A stretch of DNA of 64,000 nt from Microbacterium phyllosphaerae (GCF_017876435.1 NZ_JAGIOA010000001.1:2976001-3040000), one strand, 5' to 3'; shown: positions 36,277 through 45,253, numbered from the stretch's first letter. Numbers and translations are program-made. The notes: generated from the letters alone by a model not told the origin.

Positions 36277-37130
36277 CCGAACCACCGCCCGGGCTCCGGA
36301 AGTCGTCCGATGCGGATCATGACGCGGTACGCGATCACCGAGACCGCCGCACCGAGGCAGATGACGATCATGCCCTCGGCCGTCCCGTACGCGGCAGCCC
36401 CTTCGGGCCGCAGCACGAGCAGACCGAGGATCACCCATGGCGCCACAGAGCCGAGAACCGCCGCACCCCGGATCCACGACTGGCGAGCCTCCACCTCGCC
36501 TCTCAGCGCGGCATCCTGTCTGACGGACGAGGACAACGCACGCAGGACGCCACCGAGCTCGGTGCCGCCGACCTGTCTCGCCATTCGCAGGGTCTCGATG
36601 ATCCGATCGGCGATCGGGTCGGCGAGTGCGAGCTTCAGCCGATCGAGGCTCGTCTCGAATCGGCCCGTCGCACGCAGGTCGCGGGCGAACACCACGAATG
36701 CCGGTCGCATCATCGCGGGCGACGACTCGGCAAGACTCGCAACGGCGTCCGGCAATGACAGGCCCACGCGGATGGACGCGATCAGGAGGTCGCAGACGTC
36801 GGGCCAGAGCTGTCGACGGCGCTTGCGAAGTCGCTGGCGCCTCGACCGCAGGAATACGACAGGCGAGACGGCGGCGGTCGCGCCGGCGAGAACGGAGAGG
36901 GCAGGGATCGCTGTGACGAGCCAGACGACGGATGCCGCGGCGAGCGCGAGCATCCCCATGACGACCGTGAGTACCCGCGGACGGACCGCGCCGAACCCTG
37001 CCTCTTCAAGCACGCGGACGAGGCGGCCTCGTCGCGTCGCAGGCTGCGCCTCCGTGCGAGGCGGCCACAGCCATGGAGACGCGCACAGCAGCAGCCCTGC
37101 GGCGAGTGCGGCTCCCAACAGCACCGTCAC
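36273..37130 (-). CDS. tadB: TadB-like type II secretion F-domain protein
   Basis: 285 residues. An N-terminal signal-anchor-like helix, a pair of helices (VVMGMLALAAASVVWLVTAI), and the GspF domain: WPDVCDLLIASIRVGLSLPDA, ETLRMARQVGGTELGGVL, then two C-terminal helices. Start codon at 37128-37130 overlaps tadA's stop as a 4-bp unit, so tadA-tadB-tadC are translationally coupled. Confidence 0.9.
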   Translation of the reverse strand: MTVLLGAALAAGLLLCASPWLWPPRTEAQPATRRGRLVRVLEEAGFGAVRPRVLTVVMGMLALAAASVVWLVTAIPALSVLAGATAAVSPVVFLRSRRQRLRKRRRQLWPDVCDLLIASIRVGLSLPDAVASLAESSPAMMRPAFVVFARDLRATGRFETSLDRLKLALADPIADRIIETLRMARQVGGTELGGVLRALSSSVRQDAALRGEVEARQSWIRGAAVLGSVAPWVILGLLVLRPEGAAAYGTAEGMIVICLGAAVSVIAYRVMIRIGRLPEPGRWFG

Positions 37131-38314
37131 CGCGCGTCGCCGATCCGCCTGAGGTCTCCGCGTCGAGACACCTTCACGTCGCCGCCATACGCATACAGCG
37201 TTCGGCAGACGATCCGCCCGTCGGCGACCTCCCCGTTGGGTGCGATGACCTCGTGCACGCGCCGCGTCCCGTCGTCATCGCGCACGCAGTGCACCACGAG
37301 GTCGACCGCCCTCGCGAGAGCCGGGGCGACGAAGGCCCGGTCGATGTTCCGTCCTGCCAACAGCGGGAGGAGGGTCAGCTTGTCGAGGGCCTCCTCGGCC
37401 GAGCTGGCATGCACCGTCGCGGCACCGGGAACTCCGGTGTTGAGTGCGAGGACGAGATCGAGCGCCTCCGCATCCCTGACCTCACCGACGACGAGGCGGT
37501 CCGGACGCATCCTGAGCGCCTCCTTCACGAGACGACGAAGCGTGATCTCTCCCGTCCCCTCGAGGCTCGCCTGACGCCCCTGCAAGGACACGATGTCCGG
37601 GCCGTCGACGGCGAGCTCGAACGTCTCCTCGACCGTGACGATGCGCTGCCGGTCGACGCACGAGGCGAGGAGCGCACCGAGGAACGTGGTCTTTCCGGCG
37701 TGGGTCGCACCCGAGACGATGATGCTCTGCCCGTCGAGCATCGCTTGGTGCAGGATCGTGGCCAGCTCGGCGGGGAGGGCACCGTGTGCGACCAGCGCGT
37801 CGAGCGATCGGTACCGTGGCAGGAACTTGCGGATGTTCACCGACCACCCGCCTCGGACCACGTCCGCGATGGCGACGTGCAGTCGTGACCCGTCCGGCAG
37901 CGATGCGTCGACGAACGGTTGGCTGATGTCGACCCTGCGCCCTGTCGACTGCAGCATCCTCTCGACGACGTCGCGCAGCTGCGAGTCACTCAACCGCAGG
38001 GCGAGGCGCTCCGACACTCCTCCGCGCGCGACATGGATGCTCTCGGGACCGTTGAGCCAGATCTCCTCGATCTCGGGGTCGTCGAGCAGTGGCTGCAGCG
38101 CTCCGAAGCCGGTCACCGACGCGAGCACGTCTCGCACGAAAGCGGCCTCGTCGTCGATCATGATCTCGCCACGCGAGAGGGCGAGGTCATTGAAGCGACG
38201 GACCTCGGCGAGCGCGACGGAGCGGGCCACCGCCGGATCGAGCGACGGATCCGTCGCCTCGGCGCGGAGTCTCTGGCGGACACGCTCGACGACGAGGACG
38301 GAGGGGTGGATCAC
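37127..38314 (-). CDS. tadA: TadA/CpaF secretion ATPase
   Basis: 395-residue hexameric ATPase powering Tad pilus assembly. N-terminal domain (about 1-150) with PLLDDPEIEEIWLNGPE; Walker A GATHAGKTTF (the usual GxTGSGKT has His-Ala here); Asp box VTVEETFELAV; Walker B LRMRPDRLVVGEVRDAEA; His box GAATVHASSAEEAL. Preferred start GTG 38312-38314 with GAGGA 7 nt upstream; an ATG at 38341 would add 9 residues. First gene of the operon; no tadZ/ssd gene lies upstream in the window. Confidence 0.93.
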   Translation of the reverse strand: MIHPSVLVVERVRQRLRAEATDPSLDPAVARSVALAEVRRFNDLALSRGEIMIDDEAAFVRDVLASVTGFGALQPLLDDPEIEEIWLNGPESIHVARGGVSERLALRLSDSQLRDVVERMLQSTGRRVDISQPFVDASLPDGSRLHVAIADVVRGGWSVNIRKFLPRYRSLDALVAHGALPAELATILHQAMLDGQSIIVSGATHAGKTTFLGALLASCVDRQRIVTVEETFELAVDGPDIVSLQGRQASLEGTGEITLRRLVKEALRMRPDRLVVGEVRDAEALDLVLALNTGVPGAATVHASSAEEALDKLTLLPLLAGRNIDRAFVAPALARAVDLVVHCVRDDDGTRRVHEVIAPNGEVADGRIVCRTLYAYGGDVKVSRRGDLRRIGDAR

Positions 38315-38433
38315 CCGAGCATCCTCGCAAGGATCGTGCATATGCCGCCGGAGTTATCCACAGTGCCGGACGGAGCCTGCGGGCGGATCCCCAGGAACGC
38401 ACGATCCCCCGATCAGTAGACTGATTTCACCGC

Positions 38434-38515
38434 GCGGGAGTGGTGAAATTGGCAGACACGCAGGATTTAGGTTCCTGTGCCCTAGGGCGTGTGGGTTCAA
38501 GTCCCACCTTCCGCA
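38434..38515 (+). tRNA. tRNA-Leu(UAG)
   Basis: Class II tRNA with a long variable arm. Acceptor stem GCGGGAG pairs with CTTCCGC (38508-38514, two G-U or A-U end pairs). D-loop AAATTGGCAGA; anticodon loop TTTAGGT with anticodon TAG (38468-38470); T-arm GTGGG-TTCAAGT-CCCAC. The 3' CCA is not encoded (ACCG follows). It decodes CUA and, by wobble, other CUN codons. Confidence 0.97.
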
Positions 38516-38581
38516 CCGATCAGTCGCATGCCGTGCGGCCGACGACTTGACCGCCGCACAGCTCACTACGACGGGAAATCC

Positions 38582-39352
38582 ATGCATCACGCCGCTCTCA
38601 TCCCCTGGCTCGACCCCGCCACCATCATCGGCTCGGCCGGCCCCTGGGCGCTGCTCGTGGTGTGCTTCATCGTCTTCGCCGAGACGGGTCTTCTCGTGGG
38701 CTTCCTGCTGCCGGGCGACACGCTGCTGGTGATCTCGGGTCTGCTGTCGCACCCGCTCGCCGGCTCCGAGCACGGCGTGTTCGGACTCAACGTCTGGATC
38801 GTCGCCCTGCTCATCGGGTTGTCCGCCTTCGTCGGTGGTGAAGTTGGCTACCTGATCGGCCACAAGGGCGGGCCTGCGGTCTTCGAACGCAAGGAATCCG
38901 GCCTCTTCAGCAAGAAGAACGTCGAGCGCACCAACGCGTTCTTCGAGCGTTTCGGCGGCATCACCGTCATCCTCGCCCGCTTCGTGCCGATCGTCCGCAC
39001 GTTCGCGCCCGTCGCTGCCGGCGTCGGCCACATGCCGTGGCGCCGCTACACGCTCTACAACCTGATCGGTGCGATCCTCTGGGGCTTCGGCCTCACGATG
39101 TTCGGCTACGCGATCGGCTTCATCCCTCCGGTCGCGCACTTCGTCGAGAGCTACATCGACCTGATCCTGCTCGCCGCCGTCGGCGGTACCGCGCTCGTCA
39201 CGCTCTGGCACTACCTGTCCGAGCGTCACAAGGCGAAGAAGGAAGCCCTCGCCGGTGAGGGTGAGACCGACGCCGCCGAGGCGGAAGAGCTCACGCTCGA
39301 CCCCGAGGTGTTCGACCGCGCTCCCGACTTCGACGGAGACGGCAAGCACTGA
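38582..39352 (+). CDS. DedA-family membrane protein
   Basis: 256 residues with the DedA/SNARE-associated core: FAETGLLVGFLLPGDTLLVI, the re-entrant GEVGYLIGHKGG, and the conserved FGGITVILARFVPIVRTFAP motif with its two arginines. DedA proteins are implicated in undecaprenyl-phosphate or phospholipid flipping. The acidic, charged C-terminal tail of about 45 residues is cytoplasmic. The start ATG is at 38582-38584 with ACGGGAAATC upstream; upstream in-frame sequence is tRNA and is excluded. Confidence 0.93.
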   Translation: MHHAALIPWLDPATIIGSAGPWALLVVCFIVFAETGLLVGFLLPGDTLLVISGLLSHPLAGSEHGVFGLNVWIVALLIGLSAFVGGEVGYLIGHKGGPAVFERKESGLFSKKNVERTNAFFERFGGITVILARFVPIVRTFAPVAAGVGHMPWRRYTLYNLIGAILWGFGLTMFGYAIGFIPPVAHFVESYIDLILLAAVGGTALVTLWHYLSERHKAKKEALAGEGETDAAEAEELTLDPEVFDRAPDFDGDGKH

Positions 39353-39371
39353 CCTCGAACGATCGAAGACC

Positions 39372-39396
39372 GGCGGGCTGAGACTCTCAGCCCGCC
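39372..39396. terminator. Bidirectional terminator between dedA-like and ku
   Basis: 10-bp stem, GGCGGGCTGA with TCAGCCCGCC (39372-39381 and 39387-39396), followed on the plus strand by TTCTTCTTG. It contains the ku stop codon, serving both converging transcripts. Confidence 0.8.
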
Positions 39397-40241
39397 TTCT
39401 TCTTGCTCGGGCTCGTCTTGGTGCTCGTCTTGGTGTCGGCCGACTCCGACCGAGCGGCCTTGGTGCGGGCGACGCTGGCACGCAGTGCCTCCATCAGGTC
39501 GATGACCTCGCCGCTCTTGGCGTCACCTTCGGCCTCGCCGAACGTCTCCGACACGTCGAACGTGTCACCCGCCTCGATCTTGGCGTCGATCAGGGTCCGC
39601 AGCTCCTTCTGGTACTCGTCGACGAACGATTCGGGGTCGAAGTCGGCCGAATAGCTGTCGACGAGGGATGCCGAGAGCTCGAGCTCCTTCTTCGAGATCC
39701 GCACGTCCTCATCCAGCGCCGGGAACTCCGCCTCACGCACCTCGTCGGCCCACAGCAGCGTCTGCAGGACCAGCACCTTGCCGCGCACGCGGAGCGCCGC
39801 GAGCCGGGTCTTCTGACGCAGCGTGAAGCGCACGATCGCCGTGCGGTCGGTCTGCTCGAGCGTCTTGCGCAGCAGCACGTAGGCCTTGGGTGACTTCGAG
39901 TCGGGCTCGAGGTAGTACGGCTTGTCCAGCGTCAGCAGATCGACTTGGTCGGAGGGAACGAACTCGACGACGTCGATCTCACGGCTCTTCTCGGCGGGCA
40001 GTGCCGCCAGGTCATCCTTCGTGAGCACGACCGTCTGGCCCTCCTCGACGTACGCACGGTCGATGTCGGCATACGCCACGGTCTCTCCGCACACCTCACA
40101 GGTGCGCTGATACCGGATGCGACCGCCATCCTTCTCGTGCACCTGATGCAGCGGCACGTCGTGATCCTCCGTCGCGGAGTACACCTTGACCGGCACGTTC
40201 ACGAGGCCGAAGGTCAGCGCGCCCTTCCAGATCGTTCTCAT
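39387..40241 (-). CDS. ku: Non-homologous end-joining protein Ku
   Basis: 284-residue bacterial Ku, homodimeric DNA-end ring that recruits LigD. Characteristic start MRTIWKGALTFGLVNVPVKVY, zinc-ribbon-derived CEVCGE, YYLEPDSKSPKAY, and FTLRQKTRLAALRV. The C-terminus is Lys/Ser/Thr-rich (SPSKKK), a basic tail that threads on DNA in several Ku proteins. Start ATG 40239-40241 with GGGGGCA upstream. Divergent from ligD with only 58 bp between. Confidence 0.97.
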   Translation of the reverse strand: MRTIWKGALTFGLVNVPVKVYSATEDHDVPLHQVHEKDGGRIRYQRTCEVCGETVAYADIDRAYVEEGQTVVLTKDDLAALPAEKSREIDVVEFVPSDQVDLLTLDKPYYLEPDSKSPKAYVLLRKTLEQTDRTAIVRFTLRQKTRLAALRVRGKVLVLQTLLWADEVREAEFPALDEDVRISKKELELSASLVDSYSADFDPESFVDEYQKELRTLIDAKIEAGDTFDVSETFGEAEGDAKSGEVIDLMEALRASVARTKAARSESADTKTSTKTSPSKKKAG

Positions 40242-40299
40242 GCCCCCAGTGAACACCAGGCGCCCCGGTCGCGGCCAGTACCTTGACTACGCTGGCGCT

Positions 40300-42279
40300 A
40301 TGGCTCCGGAGGCGCAGAACGTGCAGATCGACGGCCGCCGCCTGCGCATCACCAACCTCGACAAGGTCGTCTATCCCGAGACCGGCACGACCAAGGGCGA
40401 GATCATCGCCTACTACACGGCGATCGCGCCCCACATCCTCCCCCTCCTCGACGGCCGCCCGGTCACCCGCAAGCGCTGGGTCGAGGGGGTCGGAACGACC
40501 GATCATCCGGCCGATTCCTTCTTCACGAAGCAGCTCGAGCCCGGAGCCCCGAGCTGGATCCCGCGGCACGAGATCCGCCACTCCGACGGACCGAAGGAGT
40601 ATCCGCTCGTCGAGGACGTGCCGACTCTCGTGTGGCTCGCCCAGGTCGCCGCGATCGAGCTCCACGTGCCGCAGTGGCGCTTCGCGCCGGACGGCCTGCC
40701 CGGCAGGCCCGACCGCCTCGTGCTGGACCTCGACCCCGGCCCCGGCGTCGGCCTCGCCCAGTGCGCGGAGGTCGCCCGCATCGCCCGCGGTCTGCTCACC
40801 GGCATCGGCCTCGAGCCCGTTCCCGTCACGAGCGGCAGCAAAGGCATCCACCTCTACGCCGCTCTTCCCGGTCATCAGACCAGTGACGAGATCTCCGCCG
40901 TCGTGAAGGAGATCGCGCGGCTCATCGAGACCGAGCATCCCGACCTCGCCACCAGCACCATGGCGAAGGCGGCCCGCGGCGGCAAGGTCTTCCTCGACTG
41001 GAGCCAGAACAACGGCAAGAAGACCACGATCTCGCCGTACTCGATGCGGGGGCGGGCGCAGCCGTGGGTGGCCGCACCTCGCACGTGGGACGAACTCGAC
41101 GACCCCGATCTCGCCCAGCTCGACTTCGCGACCGTGCTGGAGCGCGCGAAATCGGGTCTTGACCCCATCGCCCCGCTGCGCACCGAGCATGCGCCATGGG
41201 TGCAGTCGACACATCCGACGGCCTCCGTCGACGAGTCACCCGCCCGGCGCGGTGACGCACCGAGGCACCGGCCGCGCATCGCCGGGGCGGCGAGCGCACC
41301 GGCATCCGCCGCCCCCGCTTCCGTCTCGCCCATGCTCGCCGAGAACGGGACGCCCGCGATCGCCCGCGGCCTGAGCTCCCCCTCCTGGGTCGAGGTCAAG
41401 TGGGACGGCATCCGGGCGATCGGCACCTGGAGTGACGGACGGATGCTGCTGCACGCCCGCAGCGGCACCGACATCACGGGCCGCTACCCCGAACTCACGG
41501 CAGACGGCGCTCCATTCCTGCCCGTCGGCGACGCGATCGTCGACGGAGAGATCGTCGCCTTCGACAGGCAGGGCAGACCGAGCTTCTCGCTGCTGCAGAA
41601 TCGGATGCACCTCACACGGCCCCGCGAGATCGAACGAGAGGTCGTGCGCACACCGATCGTCTATATGGTCTTCGATCTGCTGCGCCTCGACGGACACGAC
41701 CTCAGCTCGATGCCCCTGTCACAGCGGCGCACGCTGCTCGAAGAGGTCGTGTCGGATCTGGCCGCCCCGATGCAGGTGCCGCCGGTTTTCGACGACGTGG
41801 ATGCCGCGCTGGCCGCGAGCGACGAGTTCGGCCTCGAGGGCGTGGTCGTCAAAGACCCGGCCTCCCGCTATCGCGCAGGCCAGCGCTCCCCCGCCTGGCT
41901 CAAGCTCAAGCACACCCGGATGCAGGAGGTCGTGATCGTCGGCGTCCGCCCCGGCAAGGGTGACCGCGAGGGGACGTTCGGTTCCCTGCTGCTCGCGGTG
42001 CCGGACTCCGGGCGGCTCCGGTACGTCGGACGCGTCGGCACCGGCTTCACCGACCGGATGCTGCGCGATCTGCTCGCACGCCTCGCGCCCCTGCGCGTCG
42101 ACTCGGCACCGCTCGACGGAGTGCCCGCTGTCGACGCCTCCGACGCACTGTGGGTCGAGCCGGAGCTGGTCGGCGAGGTGGAGTTCGCCAACTGGACCCC
42201 CGACGGGGTGCTCCGACATTCCCGCTGGCGCGGGCTGCGCCCCGACAAGTCCCCCGACGAGGTCGTCGTCGAGAGCTGA
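40300..42279 (+). CDS. ligD: ATP-dependent DNA ligase LigD, Pol-Lig form without phosphoesterase domain
   Basis: 659-residue NHEJ enzyme. Residues 1-290: PrimPol-type polymerase with catalytic DLDPGPG, VTSGSKGIHLYA and KVFLDWSQNNGKKTTISPYS. Residues about 345-659: ATP-dependent ligase with the nucleotidyl Lys367 in EVKWDGIRAIG, DGEIVAF, EGVVVKD, WLKLKHT and an OB fold. The linker 290-340 is Ala/Pro/Arg-rich. Mycobacterial and Pseudomonas LigD also have a 3'-phosphoesterase module; none is seen here, neither at the N-terminus nor between domains. ATG at 40300. Divergent from ku. Confidence 0.95.
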   Translation: MAPEAQNVQIDGRRLRITNLDKVVYPETGTTKGEIIAYYTAIAPHILPLLDGRPVTRKRWVEGVGTTDHPADSFFTKQLEPGAPSWIPRHEIRHSDGPKEYPLVEDVPTLVWLAQVAAIELHVPQWRFAPDGLPGRPDRLVLDLDPGPGVGLAQCAEVARIARGLLTGIGLEPVPVTSGSKGIHLYAALPGHQTSDEISAVVKEIARLIETEHPDLATSTMAKAARGGKVFLDWSQNNGKKTTISPYSMRGRAQPWVAAPRTWDELDDPDLAQLDFATVLERAKSGLDPIAPLRTEHAPWVQSTHPTASVDESPARRGDAPRHRPRIAGAASAPASAAPASVSPMLAENGTPAIARGLSSPSWVEVKWDGIRAIGTWSDGRMLLHARSGTDITGRYPELTADGAPFLPVGDAIVDGEIVAFDRQGRPSFSLLQNRMHLTRPREIEREVVRTPIVYMVFDLLRLDGHDLSSMPLSQRRTLLEEVVSDLAAPMQVPPVFDDVDAALAASDEFGLEGVVVKDPASRYRAGQRSPAWLKLKHTRMQEVVIVGVRPGKGDREGTFGSLLLAVPDSGRLRYVGRVGTGFTDRMLRDLLARLAPLRVDSAPLDGVPAVDASDALWVEPELVGEVEFANWTPDGVLRHSRWRGLRPDKSPDEVVVES

Positions 42280-42283
42280 CCCG

Positions 42284-43204
42284 TCACGCGTGATGCGGTT
42301 CGCAGTCCGACTGCTCGGCGGGCTCGATCTGGAAGGTCGAATGCTCCACGTCGAAGTGATGCGCGAGGCACGACTGGAGGTCGCTGAGCAGCTTCGCCGA
42401 TCGGCCGTCGGCGAGGAGCGCGGGTTCGACGCTGACGTGCGCGCTGAACACCGGAGCGCCGCGGGTCAGCTGCCACACGTGCACGTCGTGCACACCGACG
42501 ACCCCGTCATAGTCGAGCAGGTGCTGGCGGATGTCGCTGACCGCGGTCCCCTCGGGCGCCGACTCGGAGAGGACCGAGAACACTTCGCGGAGCAGTGCGA
42601 TGGCGCGAGGGATGATCAGCACGGCGATCATGATCGATGCGAGCGCGTCTGCCGGCATCCATCCGGTCGTGACGATCACGACCGCGGCGATGATCACCAT
42701 CGCCGAGCCGATGAGATCGCCCATCACCTCGAGGTATGCACCGCGGACGTTGATGCTGGTGCGCTGGGCACGGCTCAGAAGCCACATCGAGATCGCATTG
42801 GCCACGAGTCCGACGACCGCGACGACGAGCATCAGCCCTCCGGCGACCTCGGTCTCGCCCGGGTTCAGCAGTCGACCGACCGCTTCGATCCCGACCCACC
42901 CGGCGAGCAGGATCAGGATGATCGCGTTGATCAGGGCGCCGAACACCTCGGCCCGCTGGTATCCGAACGTGCGACGGTCATCGGCGGGCCGCGCGGCGAC
43001 GGCCGCGGCGATCAGAGCGATCACGAGGGCCGATGCGTCGGTGAACATGTGGGCCGCATCCGCCAGCAGCGCGAGCGACCCGGTGAGGATCGCGCCCACG
43101 ACCTGCACGACCATGATGGTCGCGGTCAGGCTCAGCGAGATCGCCAGAAGGCGGCGATGGCTCGCAGAGCGGATGCCGCCGGCGGCGGGCGCGTGATCGT
43201 GCAT
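42284..43204 (-). CDS. Cation diffusion facilitator (Zn/Cd/Co efflux)
   Basis: 306 residues, six transmembrane helices and a cytoplasmic C-terminal domain. The metal site on helix 2 reads LLADAAHMFTDASA (HxxxD) and on helix 5 YLEVMGDLIGSAMVI, the pattern of ZitB/CzcD type. N-terminal His residues (HDHAP) and the C-terminal HxxCEPHH tail may collect metal. Function: proton-driven zinc or cobalt export. Its stop is 4 bp from ligD's stop, converging. Confidence 0.93.
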   Translation of the reverse strand: MHDHAPAAGGIRSASHRRLLAISLSLTATIMVVQVVGAILTGSLALLADAAHMFTDASALVIALIAAAVAARPADDRRTFGYQRAEVFGALINAIILILLAGWVGIEAVGRLLNPGETEVAGGLMLVVAVVGLVANAISMWLLSRAQRTSINVRGAYLEVMGDLIGSAMVIIAAVVIVTTGWMPADALASIMIAVLIIPRAIALLREVFSVLSESAPEGTAVSDIRQHLLDYDGVVGVHDVHVWQLTRGAPVFSAHVSVEPALLADGRSAKLLSDLQSCLAHHFDVEHSTFQIEPAEQSDCEPHHA

Positions 43205-43287
43205 GCCTCCAGGCTAGACCGGCTCTCGTGCCGTTCGGCGGGTCTGCGCGCAGTCGGGAATGGTGATGATTCTCAGTAGCCGCGTTC

Positions 43288-43863
43288 TCAACGCAGCCGC
43301 GAGTACTCGAGCACGACGCAGCCGTTGTCGAACGAGCGAACCTGGTCGAGCGCGAAGTGCGTTGGCGAGAACTCATTCCGCGCCATCGGGATGCCGGCGC
43401 CGACGATCACCGGATACTTCTTGACGATCAGACGGTCGATCTCGTCGAGCAGCACGCCGGCGAGCACCGCTCCGCCGGCGAGATAGATGCCGAGCCCCTC
43501 CTCGTTCTTGAGCTCGCGCACCCGCTCGACGGGATCCGTGCGCACGAGCTCGACGTTCGGCTCGCCCGGATCGTCGAGCGAACGACTGAACACCACGGTC
43601 CGCAACTGCGAGTACGGATCGGTGATACCGGCCTGCAGCGCGGGCTCGAAGGTTCGACGCCCCATCACGACGGTGTCGAAGCGGGTGAGCGGTTCGTCGA
43701 CTCCGCCGCGCCCCGCGCGCACATGCGCGGGTTGGATGTCGGCGAGCTCGGTGCCGAGAGTCTCGGCGAAAGCGGGCGTCACGGGATAGAAGTCGACCTC
43801 GTCGGCGGGTCCCGCGATGAACCCGTCGAGGGTGACTCCGATGTAGTAGGTGAGTTCTCGCAT
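43288..43863 (-). CDS. Dihydrofolate-reductase-family protein (RibD C-terminal type)
   Basis: 191 residues. N-terminal ELTYYIGVTLDGFIAG matches the DHFR-like RibD_C family, and GLGIYLAGGAVLAGVLLDEIDRL the NADPH-binding loop region. Such proteins are reductases of unknown substrate, not housekeeping DHFR. ATG at 43861-43863; a longer frame upstream enters the operator. A -10 (TACTGT) and -35 (TTGACG) place the transcription start at or next to the ATG, so the mRNA is probably leaderless. No Shine-Dalgarno precedes it. Confidence 0.86.
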   Translation of the reverse strand: MRELTYYIGVTLDGFIAGPADEVDFYPVTPAFAETLGTELADIQPAHVRAGRGGVDEPLTRFDTVVMGRRTFEPALQAGITDPYSQLRTVVFSRSLDDPGEPNVELVRTDPVERVRELKNEEGLGIYLAGGAVLAGVLLDEIDRLIVKKYPVIVGAGIPMARNEFSPTHFALDQVRSFDNGCVVLEYSRLR

Positions 43864-43870
43864 GCCGACC

Positions 43871-43900
43871 ACAGTAACCACTACGCTTGAAGTACGTCAA
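43871..43900 (-). promoter_or_regulatory. Promoter of the DHFR-like gene
   Basis: Minus strand: -35 TTGACG (complement 43895-43900) and -10 TACTGT (complement 43871-43876) with 18-bp spacing; the start would be about 7 bp on, at the ATG. Overlaps the large palindrome. Confidence 0.6.
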
Positions 43901-43912
43901 GCGTAGTGGTTA
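43875..43912. promoter_or_regulatory. 38-bp palindromic operator at the DHFR-like promoter
   Basis: Arms 43875-43890 and 43897-43912 are exact reverse complements (16 bp) around a 6-nt centre containing GTAC. It covers the -35 and spacer of the promoter, so a dimeric or tetrameric repressor binding here would block it. It could also act as rdgB terminator, as it starts 14 nt past that stop. Confidence 0.7.
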
Positions 43913-43925
43913 TCGTGAAGGCGAC

Positions 43926-44519
43926 TCAGAGTTCGGCGAGCAGCGGCACCAGTTCCGCGAAGGCGCGGGCCCGGTGCGACTGCGCCTGCTTCTCGTCGGC
44001 GGTGAAATCCCCCACGGTGCGCTCGGCGCCCTCAGGCTGACCGTCCGGCACGAAGATCGGGTCGTAGCCGAACCCGCCTCCGCCGGACGCCTCACTCGCG
44101 AGCCGCCCCGGCCAGTTGCCGACGACCACGTGCTCGGCTCCCTCCGGGGTCACCAGCGCGATGGTCGAGTTGAAGTGGGCGGTGCGATGAGGCTCGGCGA
44201 TGTCGCGCAGCTGATCGAGGAGCAGCTCGAGGTTGGCCGCAGCATCCTTCTTCTGCCCCGCCCAGTAGGCCGAGAAGACCCCGGGCGACCCGCCGAGCAC
44301 ATCGACGCAGATTCCGGAGTCGTCGGCGAGGGCCGCGAGTCCCGTGTGCGCCGATGCAGCACGCGCCTTGATGAGCGCGTTCTCCGCGAAGGTCACCCCG
44401 TCTTCGATCGGCTCTGGACCGTCGTAGCCGATGACCTCGAGATCCGGGCGCGTCGCCGCGACGATCTGCTGGAACTCCGCGACCTTGTGCGGGTTGTGCG
44501 TGGCCAGGACGACCTTCAT
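43926..44519 (-). CDS. rdgB: Non-canonical purine NTP pyrophosphatase (RdgB/HAM1)
   Basis: 197-residue house-cleaning enzyme that hydrolyses dITP, ITP and XTP to the monophosphates. Motifs: ATHNPHKVAEF, TFAENALIKARAA, ALADDSGICVDVL, FGYDPIF, and SHRARAF. Full length; start ATG 44517-44519 overlaps rph's stop as ATGA. Third of murI-rph-rdgB. Confidence 0.96.
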   Translation of the reverse strand: MKVVLATHNPHKVAEFQQIVAATRPDLEVIGYDGPEPIEDGVTFAENALIKARAASAHTGLAALADDSGICVDVLGGSPGVFSAYWAGQKKDAAANLELLLDQLRDIAEPHRTAHFNSTIALVTPEGAEHVVVGNWPGRLASEASGGGGFGYDPIFVPDGQPEGAERTVGDFTADEKQAQSHRARAFAELVPLLAEL

Positions 44520-45253
44520 CAGCTCGCGAGTGCCTTCAGCTGCTGGTCCTTCAGGTCGGCGCAGCCCGCGACGCCAAGCTCGAGCAGCGCGTCGAGTTCG
44601 CGCTTGTCGAACGGCGCACCCTCGGCTGTTCCCTGCACCTCGACGAAGAGGCCACGGCCGGTGACGACGATGTTCATGTCGGTCTCCGCGCGAACGTCCT
44701 CGACATATGCGAGATCCAGCATGGGTTCGCCGTCGATGATGCCCACGGAGACGGCGGCGACGGAGTCGAGCAGCGGCGTCGAGTTCTTGCCGATGAACTT
44801 CTTCTCGCGACCCCACTCGATCGCGTCGGCCAGTGCGACATAGGCACCGGTGATCGCGGCGGTGCGCGTTCCGCCGTCGGCCTGCAGCACGTCGCAGTCG
44901 ATCACGATCGTGTTCTCACCGAGGGCCTTGGTGTCGACGACGGCACGCAGCGCGCGGCCGATCAGGCGCGAGATCTCGTGCGTGCGTCCGCCGATGCGGC
45001 CCTTCACGCTCTCACGGTCGTTGCGGCTGTTCGTCGCCCGGGGAAGCATCGAGTACTCGGCCGTCACCCACCCCTTGCCCTTGCCGGTGAGCCAGCGGGG
45101 CACGCCGTTCGTGAAGGATGCGGTGCACAGCACCTTGGTGCCGCCGAAGCTGATCAGCGCCGACCCTTCGGCGTGGCTGCTCCAGCCGCGCTCGATCGTG
45201 ATCTCACGGAGCTGGTCGGTGGAGCGGCCGTCGGCGCGGACGATGCTGGTCAT
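44519..45253 (-). CDS. rph: Ribonuclease PH
   Basis: 244-residue phosphorolytic 3'-exonuclease trimming tRNA precursors. [20 protein letters not shown], the [18 protein letters not shown] phosphate-binding region (Arg residues around 85-95) and the second core [18 protein letters not shown] are intact. 48 nt after murI in the same direction; no encoded tRNA neighbours. Confidence 0.97.
   Translation of the reverse strand: MTSIVRADGRSTDQLREITIERGWSSHAEGSALISFGGTKVLCTASFTNGVPRWLTGKGKGWVTAEYSMLPRATNSRNDRESVKGRIGGRTHEISRLIGRALRAVVDTKALGENTIVIDCDVLQADGGTRTAAITGAYVALADAIEWGREKKFIGKNSTPLLDSVAAVSVGIIDGEPMLDLAYVEDVRAETDMNIVVTGRGLFVEVQGTAEGAPFDKRELDALLELGVAGCADLKDQQLKALAS

Noticed and set aside
40242..40299. 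TTGACT near 40283 as a ligD -35 box
   Set aside because: A -10 at proper spacing would lie inside the ligD coding sequence, downstream of the ATG.
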